Source of the DNA: Deltaproteobacteria bacterium
Lineage (GTDB): Bacteria; Myxococcota; JACRCW01
Length of the DNA stretch: 48,799 nucleotides
Reading direction: 5' to 3'
Assembly (NCBI GenBank): GCA_016218805.1
Contig: JACRCW010000013.1
Location: 1 to 48,799, forward strand
The notes under the pieces are model-generated. The model was not told where the DNA came from and ran no database searches. It was given only the letters and a program-made list of their open reading frames with translations. The position numbers and the translations under genes were made by a program. Below, piece by piece: positions 31,921 through 40,444 of the stretch. How positions within the stretch are numbered: the first letter of the stretch is position 1; every line of letters begins with the position of its first letter.

Positions 31921-34029
31921 ATGGCTGAGAAGATCGTGCTGGCGGAAGACACGGGGCCGCTCCGCGAGGGGCTGACGCAGGTGCTGACGGATGCTGGCTA
32001 CCAGGTGACCGCCGTGGGTGACGGCGTGTCCGCGGAGGCGGCGGTGACTGCAGGCGCGGACCTGCTGGTGACGGACCTGCTGCTCCCCAAGAAGCAGGGG
32101 TTCGCCCTGGTGGAGGGGCTGCGCGGCGCGGGGTCACGCATCCCGGTGGTGATGATCACCGGCGTGTTCAAGACCGCCGCGCAGATGAAGGACGCCAAGG
32201 ACCGCCTCAACGTCAAGGAGTACCTGCTCAAACCGTTTGAAGCGGACGTGTTCCTGGCCGCCGTGGAGTCTGCGCTGGGCAAACCGCCGCGGGTGGTGGC
32301 GGTGCAGACGCAGACCGCGGTGAGCCAGGAGCCGCTGCCGGACAAGGGACACTGTGGTGACTTTCCGGCCGCGCTGCTGATGTTCCGCGCTCAGAACGAG
32401 CGCCACACCGGTGTGCTGGACCTGGGCAGCGACAAGGAGCGCCTCAGGGTGTTCTTCTACAAGGGCCAGGTGGCCATGGCGCAGTCCAACAAGGACGGCC
32501 TGCACGTCGCCAACGAGCTGATCAAGATGGGTCAGGTTTCCGCGCAGGGCCTCCAGCTGGCCCTGCAGGCCATGCAACGGGACAGCTGCGGCCTGCACAA
32601 GGCGCTGCTCAATGAGTCCCTGGTGGACGAGGCCACCGCCAAGGAGGCCTACAAGACGCTGGTGCCGCGGGTGCTGATGGATGCTGCGGCGTTCCAGGGG
32701 CGGTTCAAGTGGACGGCCACGGAGGGGTTCGCCAAGCTGATTCCCTCCGTCAGCGTGCCGGCACTCCCGGTGCTGTTTGACGCGTTCAAGGCCATGGACG
32801 CGGGGCTGCTGGAGGCGCTGCTGGAGAAGAAGAAGAGTTCGCGGCTGGCGCGCGGTCCCAACTTTGACCGCTACGGTCCCGGCATTGAAGGCACGCTGGG
32901 CCCCGAAGTGGGACGCGCCATCAACGGCCGCGCGCGCCTGCTGCAGATTGTGGGTGCGGCCACCACGCCGGAACAGCGCAAGGCGCGCCTGGCGCAGGCC
33001 TTCGCGCTGTTGTGCACGCAGGCTGCCCTGGCCGTGGACGAGGGTTCCCCGGCGGCCGCGCCCGGCGCCGCCGTGGTAGCGCCCCCGCACACGCCCGCCC
33101 CCGTTGCCGCACCCGCGGAGGTGTCCACCCCCGGCACCCTCCCGCCCATGCACCGGGCCCCCCAGGCCAGCCAGAGCAGCGTGGCGGTGCCGCGGGTGGC
33201 CATGGCCCAGGCCGCTGCCGCCGCAGCGTCCGCCACCGCGTCCGCGGTGCCGGCGGCCCCGGCGCGGCCCCCCGCCAACGTCCCGCCTGAGCTGCAGGCC
33301 ATCCTGGCGGAGGTGGAGCAGCGCTACACCGGGATGAAGGACGCCACGCACTTTGAGGTGCTGGGGGTCAAGCAGACGGATGACCCGGCCACGGTGAAGA
33401 AGGCGTATTTTGCGCTGGCCTCCAAGTTCCACGCGGACAAGTTCAGCGGGGTGGAGCTGGGCCTCATGCGCGAGAAGTTGGACGCGGTGTTTGCCCGGCT
33501 GAGCGAGGCCAACGAGACCCTGTCCAAGCCGGACAAGCGCGCGGAGTACGAGACCGCGCTGAAGATGCAGGCCGCCGGTGCACAGACCAATATTGCGGCC
33601 ATCTTTGAGGCGGAGAGCCAGTTCACCAAGGGCGAGACGGTGCTGCTGCGGGGTGACTTCAACGCCTCCAAGAAGCTGTTTGACCGCGCCATGGAACTGG
33701 ATGCCAAGGACCTCTACCGCGCCTACCAGCTGTTTGCCGGGTTCTGTGCGGCGGGGCGGCCCAAGGCGTCCGCGGCGGGCCTCATCACGGAGTTGGAGCG
33801 TCTGGCGGAACTTGCCGCCATCCCGCGTGTCAATGAGTTCCTGGGCCACGTGGCCAAGGCGGGCGAAAACTGGATGGCGGCCAAGAAGTACTTCAGCCGC
33901 GTGGCTGAGGACCCGCAGGGCAACAAGGCGGTGGCCGTCCGCGAATTGCAGCTCATTGACACCAAGCTGAAAGACGCCGCCAAGGGAGAAAAGGGCGGCA
34001 TGTTTGGCAAGATGTTCAACAAGAGCTGA
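31921..34029 (+). CDS. Response regulator with DUF4388-like and J-domain-like (HAD) regions
   Basis: 702 residues. Residues ~1-120 are a receiver domain: acidic pocket AED (8-10), phospho-acceptor Asp52 in LLVTDLLLPK, and the conserved Lys in KPF. Residues ~135-260 look like DUF4388/PATAN-type. After an Ala/Pro-rich linker (~370-450), residues ~465-530 form a J-domain (HFEVLGVKQTDD..., KKAYFALASKFHADKF). The hallmark HPD is HAD here (504-506), which should impair Hsp70 stimulation. The C-terminus (~540-702) is TPR-like. It precedes rnr by 14 bp. The likely cognate kinase is not in the window. Ribosome site AAGG is close to the start. Confidence 0.85.
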   Translation: MAEKIVLAEDTGPLREGLTQVLTDAGYQVTAVGDGVSAEAAVTAGADLLVTDLLLPKKQGFALVEGLRGAGSRIPVVMITGVFKTAAQMKDAKDRLNVKEYLLKPFEADVFLAAVESALGKPPRVVAVQTQTAVSQEPLPDKGHCGDFPAALLMFRAQNERHTGVLDLGSDKERLRVFFYKGQVAMAQSNKDGLHVANELIKMGQVSAQGLQLALQAMQRDSCGLHKALLNESLVDEATAKEAYKTLVPRVLMDAAAFQGRFKWTATEGFAKLIPSVSVPALPVLFDAFKAMDAGLLEALLEKKKSSRLARGPNFDRYGPGIEGTLGPEVGRAINGRARLLQIVGAATTPEQRKARLAQAFALLCTQAALAVDEGSPAAAPGAAVVAPPHTPAPVAAPAEVSTPGTLPPMHRAPQASQSSVAVPRVAMAQAAAAAASATASAVPAAPARPPANVPPELQAILAEVEQRYTGMKDATHFEVLGVKQTDDPATVKKAYFALASKFHADKFSGVELGLMREKLDAVFARLSEANETLSKPDKRAEYETALKMQAAGAQTNIAAIFEAESQFTKGETVLLRGDFNASKKLFDRAMELDAKDLYRAYQLFAGFCAAGRPKASAAGLITELERLAELAAIPRVNEFLGHVAKAGENWMAAKKYFSRVAEDPQGNKAVAVRELQLIDTKLKDAAKGEKGGMFGKMFNKS

Positions 34030-34043
34030 CCCGACCCCACGCC

Positions 34044-36245
34044 ATGCCACGCCACCACAAACCGACGCCCGCCGGGCCACTGCGGGACCGGCTGCTGGGC
34101 CTGCTGGACCGCCATCCCGGCGAAGAGTTCTCCCTCAAGGAGCTGCGCGACCGCCTGGACGTGGGGCCGGATGACCGGCGGGAAATGCGCGAACTGCTGG
34201 GCGAGTTGGAGGAGGAGGGCCGCGTCCAGCGTGTGGCCGGGCGGTGCTACCGCGCCGCGCGTCCGGTGGTCCGCGTGGAGGGGCGGGTGCACCGGCATGA
34301 ACGCGGGTTCGGCTGGCTGTTGGACACGGGCGCACCCGACGGGAATGACCCGTTCATCCCGCCTGATCAGATGGAGGGCCTGCTGCAGGGTGACCGCGTG
34401 CGGGCGCGCCTGGAGCCCGGGCGGGCGGGCAAGCCGCGCGCGGTGATTGAGAAGGTCCTGACGGAGCGGGCGCGCACCATTGGCACGCTGCGGCGCTGGG
34501 GCAAGCGCTGGGTGGTGGAGGTGGACGCCCACGCGGACGGCTTCCTGGTGGAGGGAACCGGCGAGGCGGAGCTGCGGGACGGCGCCGCCGCCATGGTGAC
34601 GGTGACCACGCGGCCGGAGGCCACCCACCGCGGAACCGTGGACGTGGAACGCGTGCTGGGCGAGTCCGGCACGCTGGCGGTGGAGGTGGAGAAGCTGGTG
34701 CTGCTGGGCCAGGTGCCGGTGGACTTTCCCGCGGACGCCCTGGCGGAGGTGGCCGCGCTGTCCGCGGACCCGGTGGCGGACGCCGCCCATGAACACCGCC
34801 GCCGCGACCTCACCGCCCTCCCGCTGGTCACCATTGACGGCGAGGACGCGCGCGACTTTGACGACGCAGTGCACGTGGCGCGCGAAGGAAAGCACCTGGT
34901 GCTTACCGTGGCCATTGCGGACGTGGCCCATTACGTGCGCGAAGGCACCGCGCTGGACCGCTCCGCCGCGGAACGCGGAACGTCCATCTACTTTCCCGGC
35001 CGCGTCATCCCCATGCTGCCGCACCGCCTGTCCGACGACCTGTGCAGCCTGCGCCCCAACGTGCCGCGGCTGTGCCTGGCGGCGAAGATGACCTTTGAGC
35101 CGGGGCAGGCGGTGCCGGGGCACGTGGAACTGTTTGCCGGGCTCATGAAGTCCCGCGCGCGCCTCACCTACACGCGCGTGCACGAAGCGGCGGCGGCCGG
35201 TTTGACGTCCCTGCCGGAGGCACCGGGGTTTGACCTGGCCGCGGCGCTGGAGCTGTTCCGCCGGTTGCGTGCGGCGCGGCTGGCCCGCGGGGCGTTGGAC
35301 CTGGACCTGCCGGAGCCGCGGTTCTTCCTGGACCCATCGGGTGATGTGCGCGCCATGCAGCCCGCGCCGCGCTGGGAGTCACACCAGCTCATTGAGGAGT
35401 TCATGATCGCGGCCAATGAGGCGGTGGCGCGCCACTTTGAAGGGCACCAGTGGCCCTGCGTCTACCGCGTGCATGAGCCGCCCGACGAGGAGAAGCTCAA
35501 GCGCTTCCTGGCCCTGGCGAGCGCGCACGTGAAGCTGCCCAAGATCCCGCCCTCCCCCGCCCCGTCCCACGTGGCGGCCATCCTGGAGCTGCTGCGCGGC
35601 CACCGCCGCGGCACCGTGCTGCAGGGCCAGCTGCTGCGGGCCATGATGCAGGCCCGCTATGACGCGGCCAACCTGGGGCACTACGGTCTGGCGTCAGAAG
35701 CGTACCTGCACTTCACCAGCCCCATCCGCCGCTACCCGGACCTGCTGGTCCACCGCGAACTGCACCGCCATCTCACCGGCGGCAAGACCCCGGCGGACCG
35801 GGAGGCGCGGCTGGAGACGCTGGCCGGGTCCTCCAGCCGCACGGAGCGGCGCGCCACGGACCTGGAGCGCCAGTGTGACGCGCTGTACGCGGCCAGCGCG
35901 TGTACGCACCTCGTGGGGCGGGACCTTTCGGGGACGGTCACCGGCGTGGCGGATGCCGGGCTGTTTGTGCGGCTGGATGACAACGGCGCGGACGGGCTCA
36001 TCCCGCTGGACACGCTGGCACCGGGGCGGATCCTGGTGGATGACGAACACGCTGAGATCCACACGGCCGCCGGCGCCCGGTGGGGCCTGGGCGACCCGGT
36101 GAAGGTCCGCGTGGCGTCCGTGAACCTGGGCCGCCGGCAGGTGACGCTGGCACTGGCGGGCGCTCGTCCGGCTCCGGGGGGCTTTGCCCGGGAGCGGCCG
36201 CCGGAGCGGCGGGCGGAGCGCGCGCGGGGGCGGCGGCGCCGGTGA
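34044..36245 (+). CDS. rnr: Ribonuclease R
   Basis: 733 residues, typical RNase R length. An N-terminal winged-helix (FSLKELRDRLDV) and cold-shock domains precede the RNB catalytic domain, with the Asp cluster in DGEDARDFDDAV (about 271-282), the recognisable FTSPIRRYPDLLVHR region, and an S1 RNA-binding domain at ~625-705, ending in a basic Arg/Ala tail. RNase R is a processive 3'-to-5' exoribonuclease that degrades structured RNA, including rRNA fragments and mRNA decay intermediates. It starts 14 bp after the response-regulator stop and overlaps the YkgJ-type gene by GTGA, so the three probably form one operon. Confidence 0.95.
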   Translation: MPRHHKPTPAGPLRDRLLGLLDRHPGEEFSLKELRDRLDVGPDDRREMRELLGELEEEGRVQRVAGRCYRAARPVVRVEGRVHRHERGFGWLLDTGAPDGNDPFIPPDQMEGLLQGDRVRARLEPGRAGKPRAVIEKVLTERARTIGTLRRWGKRWVVEVDAHADGFLVEGTGEAELRDGAAAMVTVTTRPEATHRGTVDVERVLGESGTLAVEVEKLVLLGQVPVDFPADALAEVAALSADPVADAAHEHRRRDLTALPLVTIDGEDARDFDDAVHVAREGKHLVLTVAIADVAHYVREGTALDRSAAERGTSIYFPGRVIPMLPHRLSDDLCSLRPNVPRLCLAAKMTFEPGQAVPGHVELFAGLMKSRARLTYTRVHEAAAAGLTSLPEAPGFDLAAALELFRRLRAARLARGALDLDLPEPRFFLDPSGDVRAMQPAPRWESHQLIEEFMIAANEAVARHFEGHQWPCVYRVHEPPDEEKLKRFLALASAHVKLPKIPPSPAPSHVAAILELLRGHRRGTVLQGQLLRAMMQARYDAANLGHYGLASEAYLHFTSPIRRYPDLLVHRELHRHLTGGKTPADREARLETLAGSSSRTERRATDLERQCDALYAASACTHLVGRDLSGTVTGVADAGLFVRLDDNGADGLIPLDTLAPGRILVDDEHAEIHTAAGARWGLGDPVKVRVASVNLGRRQVTLALAGARPAPGGFARERPPERRAERARGRRRR

Positions 36246-36649
36246 CGGACCTGCCGGGCATCTACCGGATGGTGGAGCAGGCCATGCCGGAGCGGAGCTG
36301 CGCGCGCAGCGGCGCGTGCTGCCAGTTCACGGTGACAGGGCGCGAGCCCATTGTGACGCACGCGGAGCTGGCGGCCATCCGCGCGGAGCTGCGCCGGCAG
36401 GGCCGCAATGTCCCGCCGCCGCGGGAGGACGGCGCCTGCCCGCTGCTGACGGCGGACGGGACGCGTTGCAGTATCTACGCGGCGCGTCCCATGGGCTGCC
36501 GGACGTTCTTCTGCCGGGAGGCGGGGGGCGTGGTGACCGCCCGGGAGCTGCGGGATGCGCTGCATGCGCTCAACGCGCTGGAGGAATCCCGGGGCAAGAA
36601 CAAGCGGCCACCGCGGCCGCTCACGCGCGCGCTCCAGGACCGTGACTGA
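36242..36649 (+). CDS. YkgJ-type cysteine-cluster protein
   Basis: 135 residues. The cysteine pattern CARSGACC (20-27), ACPLL, RCSIY and GCRTFFC fits the YkgJ/UPF0153 zinc- or iron-chelating family, but the second Cys of the usual CxxCxxCC is Ser23 here, so the metal site may differ. The GTG at 36242 overlaps the RNase R stop by GTGA; the upstream extension of the frame is a shadow of rnr. Family members are thought to bind metal and have unclear enzymatic roles. Translational coupling with RNase R suggests joint expression. It converges with the J-domain/TPR gene, 9 bp between stops. Confidence 0.82.
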   Translation: MTDLPGIYRMVEQAMPERSCARSGACCQFTVTGREPIVTHAELAAIRAELRRQGRNVPPPREDGACPLLTADGTRCSIYAARPMGCRTFFCREAGGVVTARELRDALHALNALEESRGKNKRPPRPLTRALQDRD

Positions 36650-36658
36650 AGGACGGCG

Positions 36659-37954
36659 TCAGCCGCCCAGGGCCTTCTTGAGCTTGCCCAGCACGCCCTT
36701 GCCGTCATCCGGCCCGGGCTCCGGCGGCGAGTGGCGGGCCTTCTCCGCGCGCATCTCCAGCAGGCGCACCTCGCGCGCGGCCTCCTCGTGCTTGGAATCC
36801 AGCTCCAGGCAGCGGCGGAAGCAGCCCTCGGATTTGTCGCCCTCACCCAGCACGCGGAACAGCAGGCCCAGCTTGTAGTGCGCGTCCGCGTAGCGGGTGG
36901 TCTTGGCCAACTCCCGGAACACCTCCAACGCCTTCTGGCGGCGCTCCTTCTCCGGTTTGGTGGGGTTGAGCGCCATGGCCCACGCCCAGTCCACCTTGTA
37001 CTCCGCCAGCGCGGGGTCGCAGTCCACCGCGCGCTTCATCTCCCCCTCCGCCTGCGCGTAGTCCTTCTGCTTGAGGAAGAACCGGCCCTTCTGCGCGTAC
37101 AGCTTGGCCTCCTCCGCACGGACCGGGGCGCGCCGGTTGTCTCCCGCAGGGCCGGACGCTTCGCGCTTCTTGAGGTCCTCCAGGTACGCGGTGCGCGTCT
37201 TGGTATCCCCCAGGACGCGGTGCGCGTCTCCCACCGCGGCAAACAGCGCGGCCATGCGCGTGCGCACCTCCTCCACCTCCGGGCCCGTCCAGCCGCCCAG
37301 CCGGTCCGGGTGCCACTTGCGAACCAGGCCCAGGTACGCCTTCTTCACCGCGTCATCCCCGTCCGTGCGCTGCAGGCCCAGCACCTCAAAGTGGTTCCCC
37401 TTCCCCAGCGATCCGTGCGCCGCGTCCACCTCCTTCTTGAGGTCCCGGAACTGCGGATCATCCATGGCGGTGGCCGGCTTGGGGGGCGGCGGCGGGGGTG
37501 CGGGTTCCGCCGCGGGTGACGACGTGGAGGCGGCGGCGGGGTCTTCGTCCACGCCGGGGCGGTAGATGTTGGCCACCAGCTTCTTGCGCACCAGCTGCTG
37601 GCCCTTCTGGTCCGCCAGCGCCTTACGGATCTCCACGGGGACCAGCGCGCGCGCCTTGTCCGGCCCCAGCGTGTCCAGCAACTCCGCTGAGTGCAGCCCG
37701 CGCAGTGCGCCCTGCGCCTTGGGCGGCGGCAGCAGGCCGGTCCCCTCCAGGTCCTTGAACCGCCGCGGCAGCCGCAGCAGCGTCAGGAACGCGCGCGCCT
37801 CGTCCGGCAGTTCCGCCCACGCCACGGCGGTCTCCAGGCCTTCCGGGGAGCGCAGCACCACCGCCCGGTCCCGCAGGCGGGCGGCAAAATCCTCGTTGCC
37901 CGCCACGTCGTCGGCGGCAAAGAACTTCTGGAATGTGACGGCAGTGTCAGCCAT
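36659..37954 (-). CDS. J-domain and TPR protein
   Basis: 431 residues. An N-terminal ~130-residue region of DUF4388-like character is followed by a Pro-rich linker (PAPPPPPPKP), then a J-domain with an intact HPD (RKWHPDR) in the same sequence frame as the response regulator (HFEVLGLQRTDGDDAVKKAYLGL). TPR-like repeats (LYAQKGRFFLKQKDYAQAEGEM) complete it. The paralogous response regulator upstream has HAD instead, so this one is the candidate active DnaK co-chaperone of the pair. It ends 9 bp from the YkgJ-type stop and is transcribed alone; no clear promoter seen. Confidence 0.85.
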   Translation of the reverse strand: MADTAVTFQKFFAADDVAGNEDFAARLRDRAVVLRSPEGLETAVAWAELPDEARAFLTLLRLPRRFKDLEGTGLLPPPKAQGALRGLHSAELLDTLGPDKARALVPVEIRKALADQKGQQLVRKKLVANIYRPGVDEDPAAASTSSPAAEPAPPPPPPKPATAMDDPQFRDLKKEVDAAHGSLGKGNHFEVLGLQRTDGDDAVKKAYLGLVRKWHPDRLGGWTGPEVEEVRTRMAALFAAVGDAHRVLGDTKTRTAYLEDLKKREASGPAGDNRRAPVRAEEAKLYAQKGRFFLKQKDYAQAEGEMKRAVDCDPALAEYKVDWAWAMALNPTKPEKERRQKALEVFRELAKTTRYADAHYKLGLLFRVLGEGDKSEGCFRRCLELDSKHEEAAREVRLLEMRAEKARHSPPEPGPDDGKGVLGKLKKALGG

Positions 37955-37993
37955 GCGTCGAGCTGGATCCCCGGTTCTCGGCGGTAGCAGGGT

Positions 37994-38830
37994 TCAATCG
38001 CAGAAGCCCCATTCCAGGGCGGTCCCATTGGTGAATGCTTTGCACGTTGCGCCTGCGCGGTCACACGCCGGGCCGCCGCTTCCTAGCCGCCGGCAATATT
38101 GCGTGCAGGTCCCGGTGCAGTTGCCGCCGGAGGGGCACCCCAGTTGGTCGCTGCAGAAGTACCCCTCGCCGCAGGCGGGCAGGCCCTGGGTCTGCTCGGT
38201 GTCGCACGTTTCGCCCGGCGCTCCCGTCCCCACGGGGAGGCAGGTGGCCGTGGCCGGGTTGGCGGCAAAGTGGACGCACGCCTCCTGCGGCGCACAGCAG
38301 CGGGCACCCACCGGCGGGGGATTGGCGTTGCAGTCGTTCTGCAGCAGCACGTCGCATTCGGCGTAGCAGACGCCGGCGCTGGCCCCGGGCTTGAACCACA
38401 GGCAGCGCGTGTTGTTGGGGCAGTCCACCGCGGTTTCACCGCACTCACCCTCCTGGCAGACGCCGGAGATGTCACCGCCCCCGGGCCAGCAGATCTGGTC
38501 GGGGCCGCATTGCTCGTGGAACAGGCACACCGGGCGGCAGCGGAAGTCGCAGTCCGGGTCATCGCGGGAGGTGCAGGTGCGCTGCATGTCCTGGCACACG
38601 GCTGTGCGCGCCGAATACCCCTCGCACTCCTCATCCACGTCGCACCGGCCGCCCAGCTTGGTGGCGTCCGTCTTCCTGCAGACCTCGCGCTCCATGATGA
38701 ACACGCGGTCCTTGACGCAGATGTAGCCACCCGGGCAGCGCGGTTCCGCGTCCTGGCAGGGCGCGTTGTCCGGCCCGCATCCGACGATCAGCAGTCCCAG
38801 CAACACGCCCGCCACACGCCATGAACGCAT
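37994..38830 (-). CDS. Cysteine-rich lipoprotein
   Basis: 278 residues. The signal peptide ends in LLIVGC, a strong lipobox. The mature protein has over 25 Cys in disulphide-type clusters (CPGGYICVKDRVF, CGPDQICWPGGGDISGVCQEGEC), like EGF or Dickkopf-like repeats common in myxobacterial surface proteins. No catalytic motif. The ATG at 38830 has GGGAG 8 nt upstream. The upstream PEGA gene stop lies inside that ribosome site, 5 nt away, so both are almost certainly one operon and probably act together at the envelope. Confidence 0.82.
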   Translation of the reverse strand: MRSWRVAGVLLGLLIVGCGPDNAPCQDAEPRCPGGYICVKDRVFIMEREVCRKTDATKLGGRCDVDEECEGYSARTAVCQDMQRTCTSRDDPDCDFRCRPVCLFHEQCGPDQICWPGGGDISGVCQEGECGETAVDCPNNTRCLWFKPGASAGVCYAECDVLLQNDCNANPPPVGARCCAPQEACVHFAANPATATCLPVGTGAPGETCDTEQTQGLPACGEGYFCSDQLGCPSGGNCTGTCTQYCRRLGSGGPACDRAGATCKAFTNGTALEWGFCD

Positions 38831-38835
38831 GGTCT

Positions 38836-40353
38836 TCACTCCCTGCAACCCTTGGGGTCACTGACGCATTGTGACACCGCGGCGTCCCCGCCGCCACCCG
38901 CAAGGATGGCGTCCATGCTCTGCTTTTCTGAGAAGCCCCACGCCATCAGCGCAATCCCCAGCGCCAGAAACCCCGCGCCCACCAGCGCGCCCACCACCGC
39001 CACAATGGGCAGGGCAATGCCCGCAATGAATGTGATGGTGCGCTCCGTCTGCTGGAACGCGGAGATGTAGAAGCCGGTGCCGGGGAGGCGGAAGCCGGCC
39101 ACCAGGTACCAGCACAGCGCCGCCAGCAGCAGCAGCACCAGCCCAATGACCAGCGCCAGCGGCAGCACGGGCAGCAGCAGCGCGCCGCCCACAATCTTGC
39201 CCATGCCCGCGCCACCGCCGCCGCCCTTGGGCGCGGTGTAGTTGGATGACGTCTTGGTGGAGATGTCCTTGTTGACGGCGTCCTTGGCGCCCGCCTGGCC
39301 GGTGCGGAAGCCGCCCTCAATCCAGCGGTCCAGCTCGTCGCGGTAACGGTCGCCGGTGAAGCCGCGCTCACCCTGGCCCAGCGGGGAGCCGGTGTTGTCC
39401 ACCAGGACGGCGGCCACGCGCACGTCCGTGGCGGTGCTCTGCACGCTCTGCACGTAGACCTGGTCCACCTTGGCAAAGCGGGCCAGTTCGCCCAGCACGG
39501 GTCCCTGCCCGGCCACCACGTCGGTGTGGACCCGGTTGAGGATGGTCTCCAGCTCGGAGGCCTTGAGGGTGGGCTTGAGGGGGAACTGCACGGTCTCGTC
39601 CGCGCTGGACACCTTCACCACCTTGCCCGCGGAGCGGTGCCCGGCGCGAACCACCCGCAGCACGTGCGGTCCCGCCGCCAGGCGCTCCACCACCAGCGGT
39701 GTGGCGCCGCGGAATACGCCGTCCACGTACACCTCCGCGGCGGACGGCGTGGAGAACACGTTGATGGAGTAGCGGTCGCCTTCGTCCACCTTGCGGCCCG
39801 CGTCATCAAACGCCTTCTGCGCCTGCGGCGGCAGCTTGTCCCAGGCGGCCGCGCGGTCCACCAGCAGCGCGCGCCGGAACGCCTCAGTGGCGGGCTTATG
39901 CTCCGCGTTGAGCGCGTAGGCGCTCCCAAGACGCAGCAGCGCGTCCACGTACGGCTTGATGTCCTCCACGTAGGCGGCGCCCTGCTCCAGGCTCACCGCC
40001 GCGTCGTTGAGGGATGAAATGGCGGTGTCCAGTTCATTCTCATCCAGGGCGTGACCGCCCTTCTCCAGCGCCGCCAGTCCCTTGGTGATGAGCGCGCGGC
40101 CCGGAGCTTCCGCCGCCTGGTCCAGGAACTGTTCCACGTCCAGCAGGCTGTAGCGGGGGTTGCGGGCAAACACGCCCCGCGCCACAAACGCGCCCACCGC
40201 CGCGGACTTCTGGCTGGCGCTGTCCTTGCCGACGCTGAGCACCAGGAGGCTGAGGCCGCCCTCGTCAGCGCGGGTGCTCAGCGGAAGCAACAGGGAGCAG
40301 GCAAGCGCGGCCAGCAGCAGGCGCGCGCGCGGGACGGGCGTCGGGCGTGACAT
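38836..40353 (-). CDS. PEGA-domain membrane protein
   Basis: 505 residues. A signal peptide (LLLAALACSLLLPLSTRAD) is followed by a helical TPR-like part, then a PEGA domain (residues ~195-255, YSINVFSTPSAAEVYVDG...) and two long hydrophobic hairpins near the C-terminus (LLLPVLPLALVIGLVLLLLAALCWYLVAGF; FIAGIALPIVAVVGALVGAG). PEGA domains are surface modules in many myxobacterial proteins, thought to mediate envelope contacts. The ATG at 40353 is preferred; upstream in-frame sequence is Arg/Pro-rich. It is the first gene of a two-gene operon with the Cys-rich lipoprotein. Confidence 0.85.
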   Translation of the reverse strand: MSRPTPVPRARLLLAALACSLLLPLSTRADEGGLSLLVLSVGKDSASQKSAAVGAFVARGVFARNPRYSLLDVEQFLDQAAEAPGRALITKGLAALEKGGHALDENELDTAISSLNDAAVSLEQGAAYVEDIKPYVDALLRLGSAYALNAEHKPATEAFRRALLVDRAAAWDKLPPQAQKAFDDAGRKVDEGDRYSINVFSTPSAAEVYVDGVFRGATPLVVERLAAGPHVLRVVRAGHRSAGKVVKVSSADETVQFPLKPTLKASELETILNRVHTDVVAGQGPVLGELARFAKVDQVYVQSVQSTATDVRVAAVLVDNTGSPLGQGERGFTGDRYRDELDRWIEGGFRTGQAGAKDAVNKDISTKTSSNYTAPKGGGGGAGMGKIVGGALLLPVLPLALVIGLVLLLLAALCWYLVAGFRLPGTGFYISAFQQTERTITFIAGIALPIVAVVGALVGAGFLALGIALMAWGFSEKQSMDAILAGGGGDAAVSQCVSDPKGCRE

Positions 40354-40406
40354 GGGCGGGCCTTGTAGCAGGCACCCGGAGGGCCCGTCACGTCGGGAAA
40401 GCCCGC

Positions 40407-40436
40407 TTGACACCGGGTGACACCGGCCCCTGTGAT
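40407..40436 (+). promoter_or_regulatory. Promoter-like site with tandem TGACACCGG
   Basis: TTGACA (40407-40412) and TGTGAT (40431-40436) are 18 bp apart, shortly before the ATG at 40445. TGACACCGG occurs at 40408-40416 and 40418-40426, spaced 10 bp, one helical turn, which would suit a dimeric regulator binding over the -35 region. Only the -35 is a good match. Confidence 0.3.
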
Positions 40437-40444
40437 GCGGGGGC

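Noticed and set aside
32134..34080. A ~650-codon minus-strand frame opposite the response regulator gene
   Set aside because: Its product is His/Arg/Gly-rich with no recognisable domain; the + strand shows REC, DUF4388-like, J-like and TPR-like regions.
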